Assembly: GCA_963969495.1 (NCBI GenBank)
Contig: OZ018318.1
Coordinates: 98,175,413-98,239,412 of the forward strand
Direction: 5' to 3'
Source of the DNA: Ceratothoa steindachneri
Taxonomy: Eukaryota; Arthropoda; Malacostraca; Isopoda; Cymothoidae
DNA length: 64,000 nucleotides
In this document: positions 36,703 to 46,852 of the stretch, in pieces
Position numbering within the stretch: position 1 is the first letter of the stretch
Layout of the letters: every line of letters begins with the position of its first letter
Notes under the pieces: model-generated
The model's database searches: none
What the model was told of the DNA's origin: nothing
Seen by the model: only the letters and a program-made list of their open reading frames with translations
Translations under genes and position numbers: made by a program

Positions 36703-36853
36703 ATTTTTTACAATACCCAACCGAAACAAAGCCATACAAAATAATTTCCCTAAATTACCAAATTGCTAATTTTCTAAATTTCTCCCCAAATTTTAGCGCG
36801 ATGAACTCGCCAAAAATTCCAAAAACAACAAAAAGTACAAAATAAACAAAATA

Positions 36854-38232
36854 TTAGGTTGAGGAATAAGTTCTTGCGGTTTTTTTTAATGTTGTGTTGA
36901 TTAAAGTTTTGTTGACGTGATTTGTGCACATATTAAGAAACAAAAAAAAATAATGAGAGCAAAATTTGCAAAGGTTAGGCTACGTCTCTTAACAGCGTAG
37001 ACTATTAGGCTTTTGCTTAGACTACGTCTTGAAGTTGAGTAATAAGTCATTGCGGTTTATTTAAAAGTTGTATTAATTTAATTTTTGTTCTGTACCCTAA
37101 AAATGGAATGTCAAGTTGAAAGAAAGGTGCATTTCGACACTTGTTGTTATTCATTTTCAATCGAAACGGGAACAATGCAAACGCAGCCAAAGCTCGTCGC
37201 AATATTTGTGCTGTGCACCGAGAAAATGCTTTATCAGAAAGGAAAGCTCAATGGTGGTTTTCACGTTTCAAAAACAGACATTTCAATCTTAATGACGAAG
37301 AACAGTTGGTCGCCCCATTAAGTGGGATGGAGATCGATTGAACGACCTTCTTCATTAAAATCCTCGTCAATCGACTAGAGAATTGGCTGTACAATTAGCC
37401 TGTGATCAGAAACTGTAGTGAATCACCTTCATTCGATGGGGAAAGTTAAAAAACTTGCTGCAGGGGTTCCGCACGCTTTGAGAGAAAGCAACAAACTTCA
37501 ACGCTCCACGATTGCCGCAGGTTTGCTTGCTCGTTACAAGGCTACTCGTAGATATAAGGACAGATTTCTTCACCGTATCATCACTGGCGATGAAAAGTGG
37601 TGTGTTTTTGTCAACATTAACCATCAAAAACAATGGCTTAGCCCCAATAAAAAACCACTTCCGCGATTAAAGCAATGACTTCATCCACGAAATACGATGC
37701 TATGTGTGTGCTGGGATTGTGAAGGCATCATTCAAACGAGATTGTCAATGCAGATCTCTACGTTTAACAAATGTATCGACTCGCCGAAGTTATTCGTGAA
37801 AAGCAACGTCATCGACGTTATGGAGTCCTTCTGCAACACGACAATGCTCATCCTCACATTGCCAATATGACAAAAGACGCTATCCAAACGCTTAATTGGG
37901 AAATCCTGCCGCATCCTCGATATTCGCCAGACTTGGCTTCATCGGTTTTCTACCTGTTCCGATCGCTCTCCAACAATTTGTGCTGCGTTTCGTTCAATAC
38001 TGATGTGGAATTAAGAGCCTGGTTAGACGAATTCATCGATTCAAAAGCCAGAGATTTTTATTGCAGAGGCATCGAAAAACTACTTGAACATGGGAAGAAG
38101 TCGTAAATAACAACGGATACATTATTGATTAAATTGCATATTGTTATCAATTAAAAATTAAGTTTTTTTCTAAAATTGTTAATGGTAATGGATAAATTTG
38201 ATAAAATCACATGAACTTATTCCTCAACCCAA
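36854..38232 (+). mobile_element. Cecropia-type mariner, inactive (1,379 bp)
   Basis: The ends TTAGGTTGAGGAATAAGTTC and its inverse GAACTTATTCCTCAACCCAA are flanked by TA on both sides. TTAGGTTG...AAGT is the terminal repeat typical of the cecropia/Hsmar1 branch, distinct from the CGAGGG mariners at 3.3 and 26 kb. The gene inside is broken. It is slightly longer than the usual 1.26-1.3 kb. Confidence 0.9.
37085..38106 (+). pseudogene. Cecropia-type mariner transposase pseudogene
   Basis: Pieces in several frames. The N-terminal region reads NANAAKARRNICAVHRENAL and AQWWFSRFKNRHFNLNDEEQ (helix-turn-helix part; NAAxAxRxIxxVYG in relatives). FLHRIITGDEKWCVF carries the first Asp. The frame at 37,771-38,106 has VLLQHDNAHPHIA (second Asp) and RYSPDLASSVFYLFRSL, where active members have YSPDLAPSDYHLF: the third catalytic Asp is Val. 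Stops occur near 37,340, 37,410 and 37,678. Dead copy. Confidence 0.87.
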
Positions 38233-38639
38233 TAATAAAAATTCAAAATCTGAGTGTAAAACAACCCAGATAAGAAGATTCAAAGTCTTCACAAAAAGCA
38301 GTAGATAGCAAAAAAACCCGCTGCTACAAAGGCTTGAATGCCTTGTATATATATATTTAAATATATATAACATGAAATATATTCCAAAACTCAAAGAACG
38401 CCAGAGATGCCCTATCACCAGGTACCTGTCTTTCATTCTACTTTTTTTTTTTTTTTCTATAAATTTCCCCATTTTCCCCCACTGTTTTTCCTTCTAAAAA
38501 CCCTCTTCTACTATATTCCCCACTTTATATGTCCAATTGTCGCTTTGTGAGAAAGAATAAATTAAAGATAAAATTGTCATGAAATATCTGCTCAATCCTG
38601 ATTTGTTAAATTTTGAATAGCTTATGTTAACGTGTAATA
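38233..38639. other. Noncoding spacer, probably the F 3' end
   Basis: Contains a short TA-rich patch (38,346-38,370) and a T-run (38,442-38,457). It may include the 3' end of LINE F beyond the mariner; no tail could be assigned with confidence. Confidence 0.4.
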
Positions 38640-40391
38640 ACTATATATAGAGTGGCATTTTGTGAAAAACTTACGCCACAAAAGAGATAACACAGCCATG
38701 ATAACCAACGCTGAAATTCTTTGTCTATCACGAACATTGGACATCCCCATATCTAACATCACCAACACGCACACTGGGCTGAGCTTGAATTTCAGCACCA
38801 AAAATGACGCCCAGCACTTCCACTCGCATGCCCGTAATACCCAACAAAAACAGCAAATTCGAGTACGACGAATCAACCCCCTGTGGCTGGGTTTCAGCTC
38901 AGAGGAACTACTCTCCGCCCTCCAGGAAGAGTAACAAGGATTAACAAGGAAAGGAAGTACCCTAGGAGACCTTACGGTCCATTCAAAAAAGGGTACCTTT
39001 GGACTAGCAATCGAGCGGGCACATGGCTGCTCAATTGTTTTGCGTCCCTAAACTGCCACTTTTCAAGACTTTGTCTATCTTTGACTTGAACTGGTCAACA
39101 AATTCACGGTGCAGAAATGGTACAGGACCTCCATTGCAATAAACACAAATCATTCGCCTTTCTCACATTATACACGGAGGAACAGGTAAACACACTAATA
39201 GATCAAGGCACTAAGTTCCTTGGCACACACACATACAAAGAAACTGGAGACACACTATAACATTCTCCCTTACCAGTTTCTGTAAATCAGAGCCCGTCTG
39301 TTCAAAATGCGGTTAAAAAGGTTACTTTTACAGCGCTTGCATAAATAACACACTCCGTTGTGCAAATTGTGGTGGCAGACACGTGGCTATGAGTTTAAAG
39401 TGCCCGTACCTTAAACAGAATAGCGCTGAAGTCATTACAAAGATAAAGAGGCCTCAACACACTTCCACATAAAACACTTATACCACATCCACTTCTAACT
39501 ACACCGCCCCACCACCCCCACTCACAAAAACACTCGCCGGTACTGTCAACCACTCACATACAATCTAACACACCCCATCACCACAACAACTGGCCATCGT
39601 GCTTTCCACGTTGGCAAAAGACATATGTCGAGGTACTATATCAACTATACGCTGCAAATGGTCTAGGACAAATTGTCTTTCGGGAGACACTCTTTGCCTG
39701 ACTAGTCAAACAAAAAAGAACTTACTACCCCCCTTCCTCCCGACATCAAACACACGCAACCACTGAAAACGGAAACACAATAACTCACCGCCACCTCTCT
39801 TGCCTACACGTGCAACACACACCTCTGCCCCCAACTTTACTTACACTGCTCCTGTCACTAATACCCCTCCACTCACTTTTCCTCACCCAGTACCAACCCC
39901 TCCATCTTTCGACCCTACTCCACTTCCAGTTCCAACCCGTTTTCCTACTTCTAATCCTTCTCCAGTTCCTATTCCTATTCCTTGCCCAGTTCCTAATCCT
40001 ATTCTGTCCCCATTTAACACTCTTAGCCCTTCCGGAGTTCCCATTCCTAGCCCTTCTCCAGTTCCTAATCCAGATCTTTCCCCAGCTTCTCCTACCTTTC
40101 CCCCTGCTTCCTCTTCCCATGCTTATGTCCCCACTACAGACTATGTACACCCTCTTTCTCGTCTAGTCCCCACTTCTGAACATCTCTCCTCTCACCACAG
40201 TTCCTGATCAGGCTCCTTTCCCACCAAACATCTCACCGCCTCCAACAGTCTCCACTCTCGACACAGCCCAGACCGCATTCCACCCCTTAGATATCGTAAA
40301 CTCCACAACGCATGCAATACACCCCACCCAGAACAAACATCTATACACGAGCTTCAAGGAGCACGCCACAAGATGGTCGGGAGATGACCCC

Positions 40392-41694
40392 GTCTTACGT
40401 TTTACGTCTTGAAAAAGATAGAACAAAATTATATGTAGAGTGGATAAAGTTTGTTAGGTAAAAGTGGTGAAAATGAAAAGTTTTAGTGTTGTGTATAGGT
40501 GCTGGGTGACCAGCCATCTCTTGAGATTCTTCTTTAGTTGTTACGTAATTGAAGAGGCTCCTACGCCTCTATTATATTCATGTCTTTTGCAGTTAGGCAT
40601 CCTTCATTATTATTTTAACACTGTACGCTTGTTTTATCTAAATATGTGTTCTGGTTGTTCAAGTGGTTTCCCACTTCAGAAGTTTCGTCTCTTTGTTCTT
40701 CTATGATCTAGAGGTATATCTATAGCTGTCTTTCTCTGTTTGTGCATTATCTCCTCAAGTCTTTTCTACACTATATTGCTCTGTTTTGTAGGACTATATT
40801 GACTGGGTCCATATCGATTTCAAGATGTAAATCCGTTTTTCTCCGATGTTCTATTCTTCTAGTGTTTGTAATAGTATTATCTTACTATTTTGGACTCTTT
40901 GGTGTTTTACTATGTTTGTTTTGTGTAGCTTGTTTAATGGTACTGTTGGATACAGAAGTAAAGATCTGCATAGGCAATTGTATAGCTTGGTTTTGTTTCA
41001 ACTATTTAAGTTCGTTAGTTGGTATTATGTTTGTAGACCTGATTTCACCAGATTCAATCTTTCTTTCGTATGTTTTTTATAGCCATTCTTTTTTATTTTC
41101 ATGCCAAGAACTTTCCCCTCCGTATGGTATCTGTATACTTCGTCATGGACCACTATTCTCGATGTTTTATTCCTCCCTATAGGTATTATTGTAAATATTT
41201 CGGTGTTAGTACGTATTTTCCATTTTCTTTCATAGTCATTTATGATTTTAATTTCTGCCGTGATCATTTTAGCCATTGTGGGCGGATGTCTATAAGGGAT
41301 GTTAGTTATTATGGTTATATCATCCGCAAACTGTTTATAAGTTGTTGCTGGAAACACAGGATCTGGTAGGTCATTTGTATATATTTTGTATAGAGTAGGA
41401 CTCAAGCATTCTCCTTGAGGGGAACCCTGCCATAATTTAAATTCAGTCCTTGGTAATTATTTCTATAAAGGCGATCCTGTTTGTAACATAGTCACAGAGG
41501 ACTTTTGTCATGATTGATGGTAGGCCTAGCCTCTTCTGTTTATTAATCTTTCCAAGATTTTCGCTACTACTTATTAGAGAATTATAGGTCTATAGTTACA
41601 TGGTTCAGATTGTGATTTGCCTAGTTTTGGCAAAAAAGGGTGCATTAAAAAGGTCTACTAATTCCCTTAGGAAAACATCTGGTGCCTTTTATCA
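40392..41694 (-). mobile_element. LINE G, inserted in LINE H
   Basis: A 5'-truncated, internally deleted minus-strand LINE. Its 3' terminus, on the minus strand, ends CAAGACGTAAAACGTAAGAC, the same 7-mer tail as element A. It is flanked by a 17-18 bp duplication of LINE H: GGTCGGGAGATGACCCC at 40,375-40,391 and GGTTCGAGAGATGATCCC at 41,695-41,712 (a few mismatches). This is a clean nested insertion showing that H is older than G. Confidence 0.85.
41000..41690 (-). pseudogene. LINE G ORF2 fragment: RT
   Basis: On the minus strand: FAKTRQI (near 41,630; a remnant of FxPKxGK), then after an internal deletion LGLPSIMTKVLCDYVTNRIA (about 41,530-41,470), a frameshift, SPTLYKIYTNDLPDPVFPAT (41,025-41,405 frame), YKQFADDITIITNIPYRH with the catalytic FADD intact, TNTEIFTIIPIGRNK and YHTEGKVLGMKIKKNGYKKH. 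Motif A (RDVxxAFD) is missing through the deletion. Below 41,025 the C-terminal domain is frameshifted and only partly recognisable. Confidence 0.8.
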
Positions 41695-42400
41695 GGTTCG
41701 AGAGATGATCCCTGTCTATTTGCACTCAACTACAACGCGTGCCTATCAGCCAACGGCCTGGAGCAGATAGACTTCCCAGAAAGTATTAGTGCCTCAGTCG
41801 AAGTACACCTAAACTCCAATCGGCCGCAGCATCCAACACCTGCAACTGCACAAGCCACACACTACCTCGTCACATCTCCTGCCAACCACACCGCATACCA
41901 CACAGTATTCCCGCCCCTCTCCGAGACTTCACCACTTTTCGAACATAACACAACACTATCCACCATCCAGTGCCATAACAAGACATTCGAAACCTTCATG
42001 GCGGAGGCCAAAACAATGTCGAGGAGTGACCCCCGATTGTACGCACAATCACTTAATCAGATCTTAAATTTGAACGGTCTGGTGGAGGTAAACTTCCAAG
42101 AAATTACATTTGTTACTGTCCCGAAACACATAAACGTTAGCCCGGCGCAACACCAAACACATGCACCCACACAAACAACACACAACCATGACCTCCCCCC
42201 CATCCCCCAGTGGCTTCAGCACTGCTCAAACACAACTCACCATCCACACTTCACCTCGGACACCTACCACACCTGCACTAACGATGGCTAAAGCCTCGAA
42301 GCCTACAAGCAAGACTCAGAGGAAGAAAACCACCGATCGTGCATTACGCTCCAACACGCGGCAGACCACCAAATGCCGTAACTAACACATACTAGAGTAC

Positions 42401-42874
42401 TGTCTGCCTATACAACACGCTCGATACGAGTCTGGGATCAACAAGCACGCATATAATACTATACTATACATAATCACGTAGTAACGTTTCCAAGGCTTAG
42501 ACGCCTCAACAACACTCCGCACCAGTGTATAGCCACCGGACTTTAATCTCCTCCTATCCTATTATGAGTTAATTTCCGAACCGCTCCTATTCGATTGCAA
42601 CATTCTCCTAGATATATTCAGGAATCCTTTCTCTTTTCTTTCTATACTCACTTGACTTGACTTCACGTTGAAAAAGAGAGTCATCGGCAGTTATTTTCCT
42701 GTAAATACCTCAAGATCATCAAACAAGTCAAATAAAGTAGTTGATATCCAGCTAAAGATTTACTTTCACCTTGAGGAAGCAACGATCACCTAATTATCCA
42801 GCCTTCGAAACGTCAAGAAGATCCCATTTTCTATTTGGCTACTTATACCCCTATAACTGATGACCCTTTTCGTC
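42401..42874. other. Noncoding, possible LINE H 3' region
   Basis: No ORF. Contains CCTTCGAAACGTCAAGAAG near 42,803. The next feature begins abruptly at 42,875 with an imperfect palindrome. Confidence 0.4.
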
Positions 42875-43735
42875 AATACATATACATCTGAGCATACACG
42901 TGTGCATGTATACATGTATAATTCTAGTTTAGAGTTAGGTTGGGTTGATTGTAGCTTTCAAGCCTTCTAAGTTGGCTTTTGCTGTGACTTATGTCAAATT
43001 CATTTTATGTTATGTTCTACATAATCTCATTTTTACTGTTATTCTCTTAATGTTGTCTCCTTGTGTATATTGGGTATTGATTGTTCTTAGCAGCTATTCT
43101 GCTGCTGGGAAGTCTTCGCCTAGCTTGAGGTTTGCTTGGTTTAGGGATCTCAGAGTGATTTCTTAGGAAATCTAGTTCTAGTTCCTGGTGAAAGGGTATC
43201 TCAGTTGTTTTATTTCGTTGTCTATTACCCTGTTTTATTATTCTTTTGAGTTTGGGTTCGAATCCTTTAAAGTTGTTTTACTTATATAGATTTCATATCG
43301 TAGTAGCATTATTGGTTTGCTATATCTTCGTTGTATGTTTCCAGGTTTTTTATTTCTAATGCCTTTGTTGGTTATCCTTTTCGTTGTTTTCGTCTACCTT
43401 TTATTGTTGTTTCTTTTTTTCTCTGTCCCTTAATACATATACATGTGAGCATACACGTGTGTATGTATACATGTATAATTCTAGTTTAGAGTTAGGTTGG
43501 GTTGATTGTAGCTTTCAAGCCTTCTAAGTTGGCTTTTGCTGTGACTTATGTCAAATTCATTTTATGTTATGTTCTACATAATCTCATTTTTACTGTTATC
43601 CTCTTAATGTTGTCTCCTTGTGTATATTGGGTAGTGATTGTTCTTAGCAGCTATTCTGCCGCTGGGAAGTCTTCGCCTAGCTTGAGGTTTGCTTGGTTTA
43701 GGGATCTCAGAGTGATTTCTTAGGAAATCTAGTTC
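42875..43735. repeat. 305-bp direct repeats flanking a 252-bp segment
   Basis: Two copies of a 304/305-bp segment (42,875-43,178 and 43,431-43,735) are about 98% identical (five substitutions noticed) and enclose 252 bp of different sequence. Each begins with an imperfect palindrome centred on CACGTG (AATACATATACAT...ACATGTATAA) and ends TCTTAGGAAATCTAGTTC. On the minus strand each codes for LRNHSEIPKPSKPQARRRLP and RIAAKNN(H/Q)YPIYTRRQ. That looks like the C-terminus and 3' region of a LINE ORF rather than an LTR. A recent local duplication or two successive insertions would explain it. Confidence 0.8.
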
Positions 43736-43737
43736 GG

Positions 43738-44165
43738 TAATATTTTCTACAAGCACCAGTGAACACTGAGGGGTACCCGGCCTCTCTACAGTGGTCATTT
43801 AGATCGCCTATTTATATGGTCTAGGTGGCTGGTATCCATCTGCCACCACATATCATCGTTGGTCATGCTGATCTTGATACCTAGGTATGACGTATCCATG
43901 CATTGTATTTCTCTTTAGGTAATTTCTTCTCTGATAGTAATGGCCACTGCATCATACCTCTTCTTCTACTGGTTATAAATTACTATGGACTCTCTGTCTT
44001 CGCCTAAACCATGTTCAGATATAAACATGATTTCTGAGGCTACTAATCTCATGATCTCATTGAATATTGTACTTTTAGTGATGCATCCATTAAAGTTAAG
44101 GGAAAATATTTTCAGGTTTTTCATATATCTAACGCTGATATCCATTTTAAATCTTATTTGGTTGT
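43738..44165 (-). pseudogene. LINE J AP-endonuclease start
   Basis: Begins with an ATG at about 44,145 (MDISVRYMKNLKIFSLNFNG), matching the ORF2 start of A, C and I (MA...LKIxSxNxxGW). Then EIMRLVASEIMFISEHGLGE (E after S is the family catalytic-type Glu position), YDAVAITIREE, and finally IGDLNDHCREAGYPS near 43,800, the GDLNA motif region. An ORF1-like frame ends in a TAA 8 bp before the ATG. Stops interrupt the middle. It ends at the junction with the 305-bp repeat. Confidence 0.72.
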
Positions 44166-44225
44166 TTGATTTTTGTACCTTTTTTTCTTCTTGGAGATCT
44201 CACCCTTCTCGATTGTCGAAGGGTA

Positions 44226-44310
44226 ACACTAAACACCGGAAATATAATATCGTAGGGTGACCCTAAATACCAGACACCAGGATATAATATAGATATCGTA
44301 GGGTGGCCGT
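44226..44310. repeat. Two diverged ~45-bp tandem units
   Basis: AxxCACTAAACACCGGAAATATAATATCGTAGGGTG is followed by a related unit with an extra GATATA (CTAAATACCAGACACCAGGATATAATATAGATATCGTAGGGTG). Noncoding, between the GC-rich block and the LINE J ORF2 start. Confidence 0.6.
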
Positions 44311-44349
44311 GAAGAGGGCACGCCAGAGATAATCGAGATACAGATCCCA

Positions 44350-44850
44350 GTGAGAGGGTTAAATAAACAAGGTAGAGTGCGGTTGGCCTTGATAATTAAT
44401 TCTTAGAGGTTCTGAAAGCCGTTGGGAGGCGAAGCCGGTTGTACTAGACTGTACGTGGCTGATAACCAAGACGGGGCTGTATGGTACTGATTTCTCAATG
44501 CTTTGCTCAAAGAATTTATGCTGTTTCGGCGGAAGCGGGTTGCCGGTGGCCCCCCAAAGAGGGGCCGGGGATCTCATTAGACTTGGCGCGCCAGGGTAGC
44601 GGAGATAGTCTTGGCAGTATCATAGCTTTGTGCAAAGGTTCTTGTCGCCGTGGGTCAGGCGCCGATCAGAAGGTGCAACGAGAAGATAAAGAGAACCCAA
44701 CCCGGGTCAGCCCCACCCGTTTGAAGTCTTGATGCTCCCTTGGGGCTGCCTGGCCGTGCAAGGGCATCTGTCTCAGGCGCCACTGATAGACGTTGGGTCC
44801 TAGGGGGGGGGGGGGTGTAAACCTTCTCTCTCTGACACCGATCTTTTCTC
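44350..44850. other. GC-rich block ending in a G-run
   Basis: About 500 bp with clearly higher GC than its surroundings (GGCGCGCCAGGG, GCGGAAGCGGGTTGCCGG, GGCCCCCCAAAGAGGGGCC) and a 12-13 G run at 44,803. No ORF of note. It sits between the ORF1 and ORF2 pieces of LINE J and may be an insertion or the 5' untranslated region of another element. GGCAGTATCATAGC at 44,613 recalls the U4 snRNA 5' domain, but the match is too short to use. Confidence 0.5.
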
Positions 44851-45089
44851 TTTGAATTGGTCATAAGTACTTTCCTTTGACTATTCCCTCAATAAGATAA
44901 TCAGTTTTGGATAGTCAGTTTTGATATTGGTGATGACTGCTGACAGTGAACCAAAAATTTTCATGCATTAGTCTTTAGTAGTATACCATAGTGCGATGGA
45001 CGCTGCAGGCTCCGTAGGTTCTGATTCACTGTTGTATTCATTTCGGTGTCTAGACTTTCCATAGTTTTAGTTTTTTTTAGACAGGGATC

Positions 45090-46560
45090 ACCCCAAGCGA
45101 CGCGAGACCTTGGCACGACTTATGTCATACCTTTTATTTGGGCATGAAACAATTCTCTTGATGGTGGGTTGTCTGGAAACCAAATTGCCATAAGGCCGTT
45201 GAAGACGAGCATTTTATTAAGTTGAGTCGCGTAGCTGCCAGGTATCATAATATTAGTGAAATTAGCAAGCAAATTACAGACTATAGGGTCAGGTCCCATA
45301 TTCTCGCCGATTTGGAACATGGTCTTTTTTTGGTCAGTCTTTTTTACCACCTGTGAACATGTGGTAGTAGACCGGTTATTTCTTTCTTCCATCATTATGT
45401 TTCTTTTATCTGTTATAAATGCCTTCTTGATTGAACAATTCGTTGATATGGTGCGATGTGAGTTGCCACAGTTAAGCCACTTTTTGTTTGGATTATTGCA
45501 TTCACTTCACGTGTGACCCGATTTGCACACGCCAAACATACCTTTCCTTCGAGTTGGCACTCCTTGGTGGCATGTTTTTCCATGCCCTAGCACTAGAAAC
45601 AGATTAACAGTGGGACAAACACCTTATGTTCTATACAGCTGGAGGAGACTTTTGAGTTGAACATCACAAGCCAGTTCTTAGCCTCTTTTGCGGAAATCTC
45701 CGTTGTCTAAAATATCACCTTAAATACGTGCTTTGTTCCCTACCGTTTTTAAATTTACATTCCTCATCTATTTTATCCCATTTCAGTTTATCCTCAATTT
45801 CCCTTTTTATTTCCTCTGCAGTGTGCGTCCGTTGTATGGGACGATGCGCCGACAGATGATCGATTTTTTGCAGCTACGTGCGGAGTGACTATAGGTATGA
45901 GGCCGATTTCTTCCAGTCTTTCTCTTGATTTATCATTCAATAATTTATCAAGGTCCCGATTTGTGTCGCAGAAGGCCATGTACCCAAATGCCTGATATTT
46001 TACTCTTCAGAGCGCAATTCCTAGCTTGGAGTATATGACTTCGAAGACCTTTTCGCGTGGGGTCTTCTGGCTAACGTCTTTGACCAAGAACAGATCACAT
46101 TTCTCGTCGGCAGGGGTCGTTCATGACGGCCCCGACTGCGTAGATTCCTATTTTTGAGCCTAGCAGGACCTTATCGCGGGTGCATGTACCTATATCTTCT
46201 CTGGTCCACCCTTCTCTGCCCTACCTAATTAAGATGTCTACCATAATCCTGACCATCCGGCAGAGAATGGGAGCCCTTTCTTCCATTAGAAGGAAGGGCT
46301 TCGTTCTTGGGTTCGGACGCTTCAGAGGCATGCGATTCTAAAACCTGATTTGACAGTATGGTTATTAGAAGCAGAAAGAAATTTAGGGGAGAGCTCTGCG
46401 CCTTCGTTTCCTTCCGTGGATCGCGCGCGCGGAATGGTCCGTATAAATAATAAAATCGATCATAGCTGGATTCAAATAGCGATCTAAAATTCCCCGTATT
46501 TTCTTCACCTACAATTCTCAGTGATGATATCAGAAGGTTGTAGTATGACATTTTTTGCGC
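45090..46560 (-). pseudogene. LINE J ORF1 remnant
   Basis: On the minus strand: LGSKIGIYAVGAVMNDP (about 46,170; counterpart of the A/B region before LLDYSNSYITICQND), DKLLNDKSRERLEEIGLI (about 45,950-45,900), EKHATKEC (first knuckle, about 45,585), LNCGNSHRTISTNC (third knuckle, first Cys lost, about 45,450), KKAFITDKRN and the open frame 45,120-45,395 with GSYATQLNKMLVFNGLMAIW and FPDNPPS. This is the same domain order as ORF1 of A, B and C. The upstream open frame at 46,225-46,755 may be its N-terminal or 5' region, but the match is weak. Broken by several stops. Confidence 0.68.
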
Positions 46561-46852
46561 TTTTTTTCCTTTACCAATGCAGTTCAAGTCTTGCCAGCAG
46601 AAAGCAGTCAATGGAATGAGTCTTAAGTCTCGAAAAGGATATAAGACGATAGTATATACAAAGTAACAGTAGAGTGAACAGTGTGTGCTTAGGTAAAGTG
46701 ATGAAAGGGAATCTTTGAGAGTTATTGGTGGCGGCTGAGGGACCAGCACTCTCATTGATTCTTTTTGCTCGTTCTTCTTATTTAATCTTCTCTCTGTATT
46801 AGTTGGAGGCTCTCACGGCTCTAGAACTCTGTGTTTGCTTTTGTTTTACACT

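Larger units (their letters stand above)
34441..36720 (+). mobile_element. LINE F, 5'-truncated copy
   Basis: Begins in the endonuclease at the position of the GDLNAR motif and runs through the RT to the end of ORF2 (36,702). It is oriented away from LINE E. Compared with A and E it is a distinct lineage, with ORF2 ending in a PREFVLEYMDF...ILFDDDVDPRF segment. A mariner follows at 36,854, within its probable 3' untranslated region. Confidence 0.8.
38650..42385 (+). pseudogene. LINE H ORF1, zinc-knuckle and proline-rich
   Basis: The N-terminal part (38,662-38,934) has RVRRINPLWLGFSSEELLSA. Next, frameshifted, comes RRPYGPFKKGYLWT-like sequence (about 38,960), then CSKCG...YFYSAC and RCANCGGRHVAMSLKC at about 39,320-39,405. 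The latter is a good C-x2-C-x3-H-x6-C knuckle; the former lacks the His. A proline-rich, low-complexity segment (39,800-40,207) made of PxPVPxP-like repeats follows. The frame is then broken by LINE G and resumes as RDDPCLFALNYNACLSANGL (from 41,703) to the stop at 42,291. Zinc knuckles suggest an RNA-binding ORF1/gag-like role. Several stops and shifts make it nonfunctional. Confidence 0.68.
38640..42400 (+). mobile_element. LINE H, ORF1 region, split by LINE G
   Basis: A plus-strand element of a different lineage from A/B/C, represented only by its ORF1. It runs from about 38,640 to 40,391 and, after the inserted LINE G, from about 41,713 to 42,400. Coding frame and composition (rich in T, P, H and N) continue across the insertion. 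No ORF2 follows; an H-type 3' region may extend to about 42,870. Confidence 0.7.
43738..46560 (-). mobile_element. LINE J, fragmentary copy
   Basis: On the minus strand: an ORF1 region (about 46,460-45,090), a noncoding or GC-rich interval (44,850-44,170) and the start of ORF2 with the endonuclease (44,165-43,738). Relative to element A the distance from the ORF1 WFP motif to the ORF2 start is about 400-450 bp longer, and the excess corresponds to the GC-rich block. The copy breaks off at 43,738, at the endonuclease, next to the 305-bp repeat. Whether the ORF1 and ORF2 pieces are one element is inferred from order and spacing. Confidence 0.65.

Noticed and set aside
39785..40150. Arg/Trp/Gly-rich minus-strand frame
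   Set aside because: Antisense of the proline-rich low-complexity part of LINE H ORF1.
44613..44626. GGCAGTATCATAGC resembling the U4 snRNA 5' domain
   Set aside because: Only 14 bases match, and the following sequence does not continue as U4.
46225..46755. 176-codon minus-strand frame as an independent gene
   Set aside because: It overlaps the upstream end of LINE J ORF1, and its translation lacks any known domain; it is more likely 5' LINE sequence.
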